21,985 nucleotides of DNA from JAPUDQ01 sp049291395 (GTDB taxonomy: Bacteria > Patescibacteriota > Saccharimonadia > Saccharimonadales > Saccharimonadaceae). The stretch lies in NCBI GenBank assembly GCA_049291395.1, contig JBATPJ010000051.1:1-21985 (forward strand), read 5' to 3'. The translations under genes were made by a program, and so were the position numbers. Of the stretch, positions 1 through 6,166 are shown one piece after another. Numbering within the stretch: the first letter of the stretch is position 1; every line of letters starts with the position of its first letter. The notes beneath the pieces were generated by a model, which was not told where the DNA came from, searched no databases, and saw only the letters and a list, made by a program, of their open reading frames with translations.

Positions 1-152
1 CCCTGAGGCAGCTCGCTAAGGACGCGTGCGGCAAATTTCGGGTCGAGTTTCTCGACGACGAGACCCGGGAGGGCTGAGCCGGTACCGCCACGCAGGCGAC
101 TGGCGTGCCGGACGACTTTGCCGATAGTAACGACGTGTTTGTGTGGGATCAT
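1..152 (-). CDS. murT: Lipid II isoglutaminyl synthase subunit MurT, N-terminal fragment
   Basis: Only the first 50 or so codons are present; the gene runs off the left edge. The reading shows RLRGGTGSALPGL followed by a KLDP segment, which matches the N-terminus of MurT-type Mur ligases (small basic start, a G-G-G-x-ALPG motif, then I/L-D-P) just before the Mur ligase P-loop, which lies outside the window. MurT with the glutaminase GatD amidates the D-Glu of lipid II in the cytoplasm. I chose the ATG at 152 because a TATAAT box ends 8 nt before it, giving a leaderless or nearly leaderless mRNA; an in-frame ATG at 158 is the alternative. No Shine-Dalgarno is visible. The gene is divergent from the Clp-associated pair. 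The family call is from the short N-terminus only, so it is probable rather than certain. Confidence 0.65.
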   Translation of the reverse strand, partial: MIPHKHVVTIGKVVRHASRLRGGTGSALPGLVVEKLDPKFAARVLSELPQ

Positions 153-160
153 ATGCATAT

Positions 161-166
161 ATTATA
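161..166 (-). promoter_or_regulatory. -10 box of murT
   Basis: TATAAT on the minus strand, 8 nt before the ATG at 152. The spacing puts the transcription start at or next to the start codon. Confidence 0.6.
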
Positions 167-198
167 CCCCGACCATTTACCATTTACTATTTACCAAC

Positions 199-204
199 TA
201 CAAT
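199..204 (+). promoter_or_regulatory. -10 box of the membrane protein / Clp operon
   Basis: TACAAT followed by 7 nt and the ATG at 212. This spacing predicts a leaderless mRNA and decides the start of the downstream gene. It is about 30 bp from the murT -10 box, so the two divergent promoters share a very short region. Confidence 0.55.
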
Positions 205-211
205 AACAGTT

Positions 212-589
212 ATGCTTATGGCGTTTTTTTCGTGGTGGTACGGCGAGGGGTGGAGGCGCCAGATGGTTCGACTGTCGCGACGCATGGCGGGGCTACTCGA
301 TACATTTTCGTTTGATTTGCTACTCCGGACACTTTTCCAACCGTTTCGACAGATATCGTCAGGACGAGTCCAGGGATCACTGAGCGTACAGTTTCAAGCC
401 GTCGTCGATAAACTGATCTCACGAATGATCGGATCAATGATCCGCGTCGTGATGCTGCTGGTCGGGGTGCTTAGTGTCATCGTCGTCGGTCTATTTTGCC
501 TCCTCGAATTACTCATCTGGCCATTTTTGCCGGTCGCTCCGCTTATCGGATTTGTCTTGATGACATCAGGATGGGTACCATGGCAATGA
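212..589 (+). CDS. Small membrane protein coupled to Clp-like ATPase
   Basis: 125 residues starting MLMAFFSWWYGEGW (a second ATG at 218 would give MAFFSWW). An N-terminal amphipathic Trp/Arg-rich stretch is followed by a segment with LLLRTLFQPFRQISSGR and a basic VDKLISRMIG region. Two strongly hydrophobic segments (about residues 72-92 and 98-115) follow, and the protein ends in SGWVPWQ. No enzyme motif is visible. It overlaps the next gene by ATGA (586-589), so it is probably translated together with the membrane-anchored Clp ATPase and may act as its membrane partner; that role is inference. A longer reading back to 143 was rejected because the promoter lies inside it. I recall similar proteins beside Clp ATPases in Saccharibacteria, but have no named family. 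Confidence 0.75.
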   Translation: MLMAFFSWWYGEGWRRQMVRLSRRMAGLLDTFSFDLLLRTLFQPFRQISSGRVQGSLSVQFQAVVDKLISRMIGSMIRVVMLLVGVLSVIVVGLFCLLELLIWPFLPVAPLIGFVLMTSGWVPWQ

Positions 590-2964
590 CGTTTAACTTC
601 CATAGTGTCCGGGCGCGTCGTGCGCGGTTGAGGCGTATATTTACGAGAACGATAGTGATTGCGCTCGTCGCGTCTGGTGTCGGTCTTGTGCTGCTTGGTA
701 TGACATTGCTTGTTTTGGGAAGTGCTGTTGGCTGGTTTGTGCTCGGGGTAGCAGTAGTTCCACTTGCCGTCGCCGAATGGGTGAGCTATGGCTTGTCGCA
801 CCTATCGCCGACATCTGGTACAGGGTTTGACGATCTTGCAGAGTCAGAGATGCTGGCCCATATCGCCGCTACACCGACAGCTCAGCAACTTGCCGAGGCC
901 GCCATGCAGACGACGAGTGCACAATTTTTTGCCGTTCGCTTCGGTCTCGCGCCGACGTTTCTCCGCGATATGAGCTCGGCCGATGCATCAAGCGGCCAAG
1001 CCGTTATCGATCAAGCCGATGTGATACGTGTCGCGATCGGAGAGAAGGTGCTGACAGGAGGCATGATCGTTGCGGCTCTGTGTGAGACTCAGCCGCAGCT
1101 GACGCAGCTTCTGCCACATATGCAGGTCGACAATGATGATCTCGCGAGTGGGGTACGATGGTATCAGCGACTAACCCAGCTCATCGAGGGTGGCAAAAAG
1201 CCGCGACGAACTGGTGGGATTGCGCGGGACTGGAGTTTCGGCTATGCCAATACGCTGAACCGCTACGGGATCAATATCAGCGATCGTGTGGCACGCGGTG
1301 GGCTGCTCCATGTCCGACTAGATTCGCACGCGTCGGCGCTCAAATTTATGCTCGATACTTTCGGCAACAACGGCCGACAAAACATTACGCTGATTGGCCC
1401 CGCCGGAGCAGGCAAAAGTACGGTCGTCCAGGCATTTGCAGAGAGTCTCCTAGCGGCTGATAGCGCCGTGCCTGATACGCTCAAATTTCGCCAGGTGATC
1501 AGCCTAGATGCTAGCTCGATTATTAGTGCCGCGAGGTCACGCAGCGAGCTCGAGACGCTTGTAAATCAGCTCCTCGTCGAAGCACAACGGGCAAAAAACA
1601 TCATCTTGTGTCTCGATGACGCGCAGCTGTTTTTTGAAGATCGCCCAGGCTCGGTGGATCTGAGCTCTGTCTTAATGCCTGTCATCGAGGGTGGCGGGAT
1701 TCGTATGATTTTGACGATGGACGAGCAACGCTATTTGCAGATATCTCAGCGTAGCCCGAGTCTCGGCTCGCTGCTCAACCGTATCAATCTGTCGCCGGCC
1801 AATGAGGCGGAAAGTCTGATGGTGATGCAGGATCAGTTGATCATGACGGAGTTTCAGCGCAAAGTCACCTTCATGTATCAGTCGTTGAGAGAAGCCTACC
1901 GGCTGAGCGAACGCTATATGCATGAGCTGGCGCAGCCTGGTAAGTCCGTTCGATTGCTTGAGCAAGCTGCGGCTTATGCTGAGAATGGTCTTGTGACAGC
2001 CGCATCGGTCGCCAAGGCTATCGAGGAGTCGAGTGGGGTCAAGGTTGGCCGTGTCGATACTGGCGAGGAGCGCGACAAACTACTCAACCTCGAAAATCTC
2101 ATCCACGAGCGGATGATCAATCAGACGCATGCTGTCAGTGTCGTCAGTGATGCGCTGCGACGAGCCCGAGCTGGTGTGCGCAACGAGTCGCGGCCGATCG
2201 GGACGTTTCTGTTTCTCGGGCCAACTGGTGTCGGCAAGACGGAGCTGAGCAAGGCGCTCGCCGATGTGTACTTTGGCGGCGAAGACCGATTGGTGCGACT
2301 GGATCTAAACGAATATGTACGCAGCGAAGACGTCGCGCGCCTGATCACCGATGGCGCGCAGGATCCTAACAGTTTGACCGCGCAGATCATGAAGCAGCCG
2401 TTTTCGGTGGTCCTCCTCGATGAGATCGAAAAAGCCCACCCGCAGGTACTCACAACCTTGCTGCAGATGCTTGATGAAGGTATCCTCAGAGATATCAACA
2501 ACCGCGAAGTGAGTTTTCGTGACGCGATCATCATCGCGACGAGCAACGCCGGTGCCGATACTATCCGTACGTTGATCGACAAAGGGTTTGAGCTGGAGCA
2601 GGTCGAAGAAAAGTTTATCAGCTCGCTGATCGATACACAGCAGTTTCGTCCGGAATTTCTAAACCGTTTCGATGAGATTGTCCTCTTCCGTCCGCTGACG
2701 CAGGACGAGCTTGTCCAGGTCGTGGCGCTGATTATCGCTGGCGTCAACAAGACCCTGGAGCCACAAAAGATATCAGTACAGCTCGAAGATGCCGCTGCGC
2801 GCAAACTGGCTGCTGTTGGTTACGATCCGCGTCTCGGTGCCCGTCCGATGCGCCGTGTCGTCCAGCGCTCCGTCGAAAATCTCATCGCCAAAAAGCTGCT
2901 CGAAGGTACCGCCCAGCCTGGCGATATCATCACGATCACCGAAAACGATATTCAGTCGAGCTAA
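586..2964 (+). CDS. Membrane-anchored Clp-type AAA+ ATPase (two AAA modules)
   Basis: About 792 residues from the ATG that overlaps the upstream stop (ATGA); ATGs at 580 or 571 are alternatives. Order: basic N-terminus, two TM helices (about residues 22-65), a helical Clp-N-like region (about 75-200), AAA module 1 and AAA module 2. Module 1 has Walker A GPAGAGKST (K277) but its Walker B ends in LDDA (D344, D345) instead of the usual DE, so hydrolysis there may be impaired. Module 2 is canonical: Walker A GPTGVGKT (K551), Walker B LLDEIEKAH (D612, E613), sensor IIATSNAG, Arg-finger region FRPEFLNRFDE and sensor-2 GARPMRR. It resembles ClpC/ClpB unfoldases that thread proteins into ClpP or disaggregate them. 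A DKGF at 665-668 sits where ClpC carries its VGF ClpP-docking loop. Membrane anchoring suggests work on membrane or envelope proteins (inference). Confidence 0.88.
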   Translation: MTFNFHSVRARRARLRRIFTRTIVIALVASGVGLVLLGMTLLVLGSAVGWFVLGVAVVPLAVAEWVSYGLSHLSPTSGTGFDDLAESEMLAHIAATPTAQQLAEAAMQTTSAQFFAVRFGLAPTFLRDMSSADASSGQAVIDQADVIRVAIGEKVLTGGMIVAALCETQPQLTQLLPHMQVDNDDLASGVRWYQRLTQLIEGGKKPRRTGGIARDWSFGYANTLNRYGINISDRVARGGLLHVRLDSHASALKFMLDTFGNNGRQNITLIGPAGAGKSTVVQAFAESLLAADSAVPDTLKFRQVISLDASSIISAARSRSELETLVNQLLVEAQRAKNIILCLDDAQLFFEDRPGSVDLSSVLMPVIEGGGIRMILTMDEQRYLQISQRSPSLGSLLNRINLSPANEAESLMVMQDQLIMTEFQRKVTFMYQSLREAYRLSERYMHELAQPGKSVRLLEQAAAYAENGLVTAASVAKAIEESSGVKVGRVDTGEERDKLLNLENLIHERMINQTHAVSVVSDALRRARAGVRNESRPIGTFLFLGPTGVGKTELSKALADVYFGGEDRLVRLDLNEYVRSEDVARLITDGAQDPNSLTAQIMKQPFSVVLLDEIEKAHPQVLTTLLQMLDEGILRDINNREVSFRDAIIIATSNAGADTIRTLIDKGFELEQVEEKFISSLIDTQQFRPEFLNRFDEIVLFRPLTQDELVQVVALIIAGVNKTLEPQKISVQLEDAAARKLAAVGYDPRLGARPMRRVVQRSVENLIAKKLLEGTAQPGDIITITENDIQSS

Positions 2965-2969
2965 TCTGT

Positions 2970-2975
2970 TATAAT
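2970..2975 (+). promoter_or_regulatory. -10 box of tRNA-Gly
   Basis: TATAAT ending 9 nt before the tRNA, so the transcript starts almost at the mature 5' end. Confidence 0.6.
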
Positions 2976-2984
2976 TATCGTATT

Positions 2985-3059
2985 GCGGGATTCGTATAAC
3001 GGTTAATATGTGAGTTTTCCAAACTCGAGATGGGGTTTCGACTACCCCATCCCGCACCA
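2985..3059 (+). tRNA. tRNA-Gly(UCC), CCA encoded
   Basis: Acceptor GCGGGAT pairs with ATCCCGC, the T arm GGGGT/ACCCC has loop TTCGACT, and the anticodon loop TTTCCAA gives anticodon UCC (GGA codon). Discriminator A and CCA are encoded at 3056-3059. The D arm is short (GTAT/ATAT with an 8-nt loop). A terminator follows directly. Confidence 0.93.
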
Positions 3060-3100
3060 CGAAAAAATACCTATGGCTAATAGGTATTTTTATGTGGTGC
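3054..3100. terminator. Bidirectional terminator overlapping the CCA end of tRNA-Gly
   Basis: Inner stem AAAAATACCTAT / ATAGGTATTTTT (3063-3091) with loop GGCTA, A-rich on the left and T-rich on the right. Outer arms GCACCAC (3054-3060, which contain the tRNA CCA) and GTGGTGC (3094-3100) are also complementary. It serves the tRNA and possibly the convergent minus-strand genes. Confidence 0.8.
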
Positions 3101-3140
3101 GTACAGCTCATAATGATGAATTTAGCTGTTGTGACGAATA

Positions 3141-3641
3141 CTAAGAGCCGAAGATTTTGCTCAAGAAGCCAGTCTTGCCTGGTCGCCAGCCAGCTTGGGT
3201 TAGGTAATTGAAGAGCGGCTCTTTTATTTCGGATGAATTGAACTTGAATTGATAAGTTGGGCCGCCAACTGTCGTTTGATTTTGCTTCTGATGAGCACTG
3301 CCGAGGCCGAATCCAAACTCTTTTTTCACCATATGGCCGCTGAATCCTTCAGATTTTGTCCCAAATGTAACTTGACCAGATAGTGGGTTGAATGAAATGC
3401 CACTATTGCTTTGAGATTGGTGATCCTTCGAGGTAAAGGTATGCGTTGCTTCATCGAGGGTGACTGTGACGCGAAATTCCTTATCAATGTTGCCCGCTGC
3501 GAGTGGTGCAGCCCATGTCGCATCGAGGTATTTCCACTCTCCGATAATTTGGTTACCCTCCACACGGTAGCTGAATGGTTGTTCGGATTTGTTTAATGTT
3601 TCAAGCGAGCCGAGGGTCTGTTCGAGGGTATATGATTGCAT
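3141..3641 (-). CDS. Hypothetical protein
   Basis: 166 residues, not recognised. It is mostly beta-strand-like, with a Gly-rich middle (GFSGHMVKKEFGFGLGSAHQ) and a compact basic end GWRPGKTGFLSKIFGS; no signal peptide or TM helix. It begins 1 nt after the stop of the upstream membrane protein and has a GAGG motif about 9 nt before its ATG, inside the upstream coding end, so the two form an operon. The aromatic- and Gly-rich fold could be a small beta-barrel, but no function is assigned. Confidence 0.72.
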   Translation of the reverse strand: MQSYTLEQTLGSLETLNKSEQPFSYRVEGNQIIGEWKYLDATWAAPLAAGNIDKEFRVTVTLDEATHTFTSKDHQSQSNSGISFNPLSGQVTFGTKSEGFSGHMVKKEFGFGLGSAHQKQNQTTVGGPTYQFKFNSSEIKEPLFNYLTQAGWRPGKTGFLSKIFGS

Positions 3642-3642
3642 A

Positions 3643-4155
3643 TTACTCTACCTCGGTGTCGAGAGGTGTTTCTGATGATCTAAAATTAATGACGCGCCAG
3701 TTGTCATCATCTTTCTGTAACTCGACCTTGATGTACGCTGTGGAGCTGGCGGGAGTCTTGATAGTGTAGACGAGTACTGCAGTCTGCGCGCTTCCTGATG
3801 AGCTCTCGATGGCACGACCGGTAACAGTCTCTTCTCCTTGAAGGGTGGGTGCGATTTGCTGGACAACGTCATCAAGTTGTATCTCTGTTGTCGATGCTTG
3901 AAATCTTTTGGCTGTTAGCCCGTAGGCAGCACTTGTATTACTCGCTTGGAGATCGTTGACGAACTCGTCACTGACTTTTTGTGCGGCCGATGTGGCGGCG
4001 ACAGTTATAATAGTCACAACCAGAATGAAGACTACGAAAACAGCGACAACAATGCCGATGATTTTAAGCCACTTCGGTATGCGTTTTTTCGTCGATGGGG
4101 CTGATATTATTGTTGTTGGCTGGGTGTTTTGTAGGGGCATATAGTACTTTTTCAT
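3643..4155 (-). CDS. Single-TM protein with extracytoplasmic NTF2-like domain
   Basis: 170 residues. A Pro/Thr-rich cytoplasmic N-terminus and a basic KKRIPKWLK precede one TM helix (about residues 29-52). An outside domain follows (VSDEFVNDLQASNTSAAYGL, then RFQAS and beta strands ending DDNWRVINFRSS). This pattern resembles the DUF4878/DUF4864-like NTF2-fold domains found on many bacterial lipoproteins and anchored proteins. The start at 4155 is supported by a TATAAC box 8 nt upstream (leaderless); the internal ATG at codon 6 is the alternative. It is the first gene of a two-gene operon. Function unknown. Confidence 0.75.
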   Translation of the reverse strand: MKKYYMPLQNTQPTTIISAPSTKKRIPKWLKIIGIVVAVFVVFILVVTIITVAATSAAQKVSDEFVNDLQASNTSAAYGLTAKRFQASTTEIQLDDVVQQIAPTLQGEETVTGRAIESSSGSAQTAVLVYTIKTPASSTAYIKVELQKDDDNWRVINFRSSETPLDTEVE

Positions 4156-4163
4156 CCTTAAGA

Positions 4164-4235
4164 GTTATATCGTGAGCCAATAGTAGCACTATCCGTGAGT
4201 TGATGGCAATATCTAGTGAATGAGTGAGTTGATGG
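4164..4235 (-). promoter_or_regulatory. Promoter with upstream 12-bp direct repeat
   Basis: TATAAC (4164-4169, minus strand) is the -10 box of the membrane-protein operon. Upstream lie two identical copies of GTGAGTTGATGG (plus-strand spelling; 4195-4206 and 4224-4235), 29 bp apart start to start. They are a candidate binding site for a regulator. No other content was seen in 4236-4271. Confidence 0.4.
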
Positions 4236-4271
4236 TACGCTGGAGTGTCTCATCGGATGTATCATTGAGAT

Positions 4272-5051
4272 TTAGGCTAGCATTGTCATGATGATAGCTT
4301 CGTAGAGCCTGTGGGTTTTTTGATAATATTCTTCCGACTGGCGGGCGAAGTGATTCATGCCGAAGCCTTGGTTTACCTCCATAACGATACGTGATCCGTC
4401 GGCGAGCTTGGCGATGTCAACAGCTGACAGGCGTAGTCCGAGGCACGACTGTGCACGGAGCGCTAGTTGCTCGAAGGTGGGGTCAACCGTTACGATCTGC
4501 GCTACCGCGCCGCGGCTGAGATTAAACATTGGCAGACCATCGTTGTTTCTAGGGTGCGTCTTCTGGTATGTCAGTATGATGCGACCATCGAGTACGATGT
4601 AACGGTATTCACTCGCGATGTCGTAGCGAGGACAGAGAGCCCAGTCGCCGGTGGGCTGCTGCATGACATACTGACGGGCTGCGTCGACCGTATCAAACGG
4701 CATGACACCGACGCCACTACTACCCGAGAGTGGCTTGGCAACGACATTCGTGAGCGAGTCAGGAGGGCTGATAAATATGTCACTGATAGAGGAGCGAACG
4801 AGATAATGCTCGGCAGCAGGTATGCCAGCATCGCGCAGTGCAAGGTAGCAGCCGACTTTGTCATTTGCGAGATACGCGCTCGCGGCGGGATTGATATCAA
4901 ACACGGGGCCCACAATCCATTTCATGATATCTGCTTTTTTGAGTCGTAACACCCAGTCGTCAGAAAACGATGCGTACTCGATATCGTGCGCGGTACAGAT
5001 ATCGCGGACAATGCGTGGCAAGACCCGATCGGTAAGAGAATTATGCTGCAT
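4272..5051 (-). CDS. ATP-grasp family protein (RimK/glutathione-synthetase-like)
   Basis: 259 residues. ATP-grasp features in order: a lid/linker region with NDKVGCYLALRDAGIPAAEH, the nucleotide-binding loop KPLSGSSGVGV, a central EYRYIVLDGRI strand, and the metal-binding end VDIAKLADGSRIVMEVNQGFG. The E and N of EVNQ fit the Mg-coordinating pair of RimK-like ligases. Such enzymes activate a carboxylate with ATP and join it to an amine or thiol; the substrate cannot be read from sequence, and RimK-like peptide or amino-acid ligation is the nearest guess. The start at 5051 lies 7 nt after a TATACT box (leaderless). It stands alone on the minus strand between hypothetical genes and a tRNA locus. 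Confidence 0.82.
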   Translation of the reverse strand: MQHNSLTDRVLPRIVRDICTAHDIEYASFSDDWVLRLKKADIMKWIVGPVFDINPAASAYLANDKVGCYLALRDAGIPAAEHYLVRSSISDIFISPPDSLTNVVAKPLSGSSGVGVMPFDTVDAARQYVMQQPTGDWALCPRYDIASEYRYIVLDGRIILTYQKTHPRNNDGLPMFNLSRGAVAQIVTVDPTFEQLALRAQSCLGLRLSAVDIAKLADGSRIVMEVNQGFGMNHFARQSEEYYQKTHRLYEAIIMTMLA

Positions 5052-5058
5052 GTATCCT

Positions 5059-5064
5059 AGTATA
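5059..5064 (-). promoter_or_regulatory. -10 box of ATP-grasp gene
   Basis: TATACT on the minus strand, 7 nt before the ATG at 5051; it predicts a leaderless mRNA. Confidence 0.6.
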
Positions 5065-5099
5065 CCCCTGATCTGTTAAAATATTGACAAGGTCTTGTC

Positions 5100-5190
5100 G
5101 TCTGTCCTGTGAGGAAAAGAGCAGCCCGAGCGAAAATCGCACTTTTCGCCCGGCGCGATGAGAAAAACGTAGTTTGTCTCATAAGGCCCC
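5100..5190 (+). other. Structured intergenic region, possible leader or small RNA
   Basis: Two strong hairpins stand in tandem. GCGAAAA / TTTTCGC (5130-5136 with 5143-5149) has a 6-nt loop. ATGAGAAAAAC / GTTTGTCTCAT (5158-5168 with 5172-5182) has one mismatch and a 3-nt loop. A TAAAATATTGAC sequence upstream (about 5077-5090) also occurs before the tRNA-Lys pseudo-copy, so it may be a promoter reading towards tRNA-Arg. I compared the segment with SRP RNA and RNase P cores and could not support either. Confidence 0.4.
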
Positions 5191-5196
5191 CGCCGT

Positions 5197-5280
5197 GCCC
5201 CGGTAGCTCAGTGGATAGAGCAAGAGACTTCTAAGCCATCATGACTATCGCCGCTGGTTCGTTTGAACCAAGTATGCACC
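5197..5280 (+). pseudogene. Truncated tRNA-Arg(UCU) copy
   Basis: The first 40 nt (5197-5236) are identical to the 5' part of the intact tRNA that starts exactly 100 bp downstream, through the anticodon UCU. A 13-nt unrelated stretch follows, then GCCGCTGGTTC (5250-5260) matches the T arm. The rest diverges into a hairpin (GGTTC GTTT GAACC) with no acceptor complement, so it cannot fold as a tRNA. Confidence 0.8.
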
Positions 5281-5296
5281 TTCCAGATATGATTAC

Positions 5297-5372
5297 GCCC
5301 CGGTAGCTCAGTGGATAGAGCAAGAGACTTCTAAGCTTTTGGCCGCTGGTTCAATTCCAGCCCGGGGTACCA
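5297..5372 (+). tRNA. tRNA-Arg(UCU), CCA encoded
   Basis: Acceptor GCCCCGG pairs with CCGGGGT (G1-U72 wobble), the D arm is GCTC/GAGC, the T arm GCTGG/CCAGC has loop TTCAATT, and the anticodon loop CTTCTAA gives UCU (AGA). Discriminator A plus CCA. The anticodon stem is weak: AGAGA against GCTTT has an A31-G39 mismatch and a G-U pair. A TATGAT box lies shortly upstream (about 5288-5293). Confidence 0.85.
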
Positions 5373-5408
5373 TATAAAATATCCTCGATCGAGGATATTT
5401 TATATGGT
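5369..5408. terminator. Perfect 40-bp palindromic terminator overlapping tRNA CCA
   Basis: A perfect inverted repeat with 20-bp arms meeting at CGA|TCG. The first arm starts with the discriminator and CCA of tRNA-Arg (5369-5372). The AT-rich TATTTTATATGGT right arm provides a T tract. It lies between the tRNA and the convergent small basic gene and can serve both. Confidence 0.82.
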
Positions 5409-5416
5409 GAGATCGC

Positions 5417-5503
5417 TTAGGCGTTTTTGCGCTTGTCAGCTTTGATCTTTTTCTTGAGGGCGCGTTTACGGTCGGCACCGTGCCAGCTTTTGTGCTTTGC
5501 CAT
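5417..5503 (-). CDS. 28-residue highly basic small protein
   Basis: The reading is MAKHKSWHGADRKRALKKKI followed by KADKRKNA, with 13 Lys/Arg in 28 residues. An AAGGA Shine-Dalgarno sits 6 nt before the ATG, a TATAAT box is at 5539-5544, and the palindromic terminator follows the stop, so it is a complete gene unit. The size and charge recall small ribosomal proteins such as bTHX, but the sequence does not match that family as I know it. A ribosome- or nucleic-acid-binding role is inference. It lies alone between tRNA-Arg and a divergent membrane protein. Confidence 0.75.
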   Translation of the reverse strand: MAKHKSWHGADRKRALKKKIKADKRKNA

Positions 5504-5538
5504 GATAAATCCTTCGTTGATAATATGTATTGATAGGT

Positions 5539-5544
5539 ATTATA
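5539..5544 (-). promoter_or_regulatory. -10 box of the 28-aa basic protein gene
   Basis: TATAAT on the minus strand, about 35 nt before the ATG at 5503. Unlike many genes here it leaves a leader with a Shine-Dalgarno. Confidence 0.6.
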
Positions 5545-5616
5545 CCATAGTTTGAACAGTGGTCAGCGCTATCATACAAAACCTGCTATGATAGAGCTAT
5601 ATATAAGGAGGGCATT

Positions 5617-6105
5617 ATGCAGGAAAATAGCGTCATGCGTATCGTGTACACGGTGTTTCTGGGCGTGCTGATCGCGGTCTTTGTCGGAGTCGGTATCAAT
5701 ACATTTTATGAGGCACCGACGCCGCCGAGTACTGACATATTTACGACGCCAAACAAAGATGAGACAGCTCTACAAGAGCAACAAACCCTGTATAACTCCC
5801 AGTACCTTACCTACAATGAAGCAGCGAAGTCATACAGCCGTAATGTATCCATCATCGTGTTGATCTGTGCCGTCATCTTGGTCGGGCTGAGTCTGTACTA
5901 TGAGAGACGATCATCGATTATCGCCAACGGCGTGATGCTGGGCAGTCTTTTTACGCTGCTCTATGCAATCACGCGCAGTATGATGTCTGAGGACACCAAG
6001 TATATCTTTGCTGCGACGACGGTTGCGCTTGGTGTGGCACTGTTCTTGGGCTATCGTCGGTTTGCCGAGACGAAATCCACGACACCTGGTAAGAAAAAGA
6101 AATAA
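5617..6105 (+). CDS. Four-TM membrane protein of unknown function
   Basis: 162 residues. Hydrophobic helices lie at about residues 8-28, 77-93, 103-119 and 128-146. An extracytoplasmic loop between the first and second contains YEAPTPPSTD and a short Gln/Glu-rich coil, and the tail is Lys-rich (PGKKKK). No catalytic motif is recognised. The start is fixed by a strong AAGGAGGG Shine-Dalgarno and a TATGAT box at about 5587. After the stop, a hairpin with arms ATCATTTT / AAAATGAT (about 6111-6140) precedes the cohesin gene, and its right arm overlaps that gene's likely -10 (TAAAAT, 6131-6136). Confidence 0.75.
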   Translation: MQENSVMRIVYTVFLGVLIAVFVGVGINTFYEAPTPPSTDIFTTPNKDETALQEQQTLYNSQYLTYNEAAKSYSRNVSIIVLICAVILVGLSLYYERRSSIIANGVMLGSLFTLLYAITRSMMSEDTKYIFAATTVALGVALFLGYRRFAETKSTTPGKKKK

Positions 6106-6166
6106 GCTATATCATTTTTTAACTTTAGTGTAAAATGATAGCAAGTACTTACGTAACACACACATC

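Noticed and set aside
143..211. Longer N-terminus for the small membrane protein, starting at 143
   Set aside because: The segment contains the TACAAT promoter and encodes a sequence unlike the rest of the protein.
2121..2804. 227-codon open frame antisense to the Clp ATPase
   Set aside because: Ser/Arg-rich shadow of the second AAA module; no start signal.
5100..5196. SRP RNA or RNase P RNA
   Set aside because: GAGGAAAAGAGCAGCC looks a little like the SRP GGAAGGAAGCAGCC region, but the opposing strand and tetraloop do not fit; RNase P is far too long.
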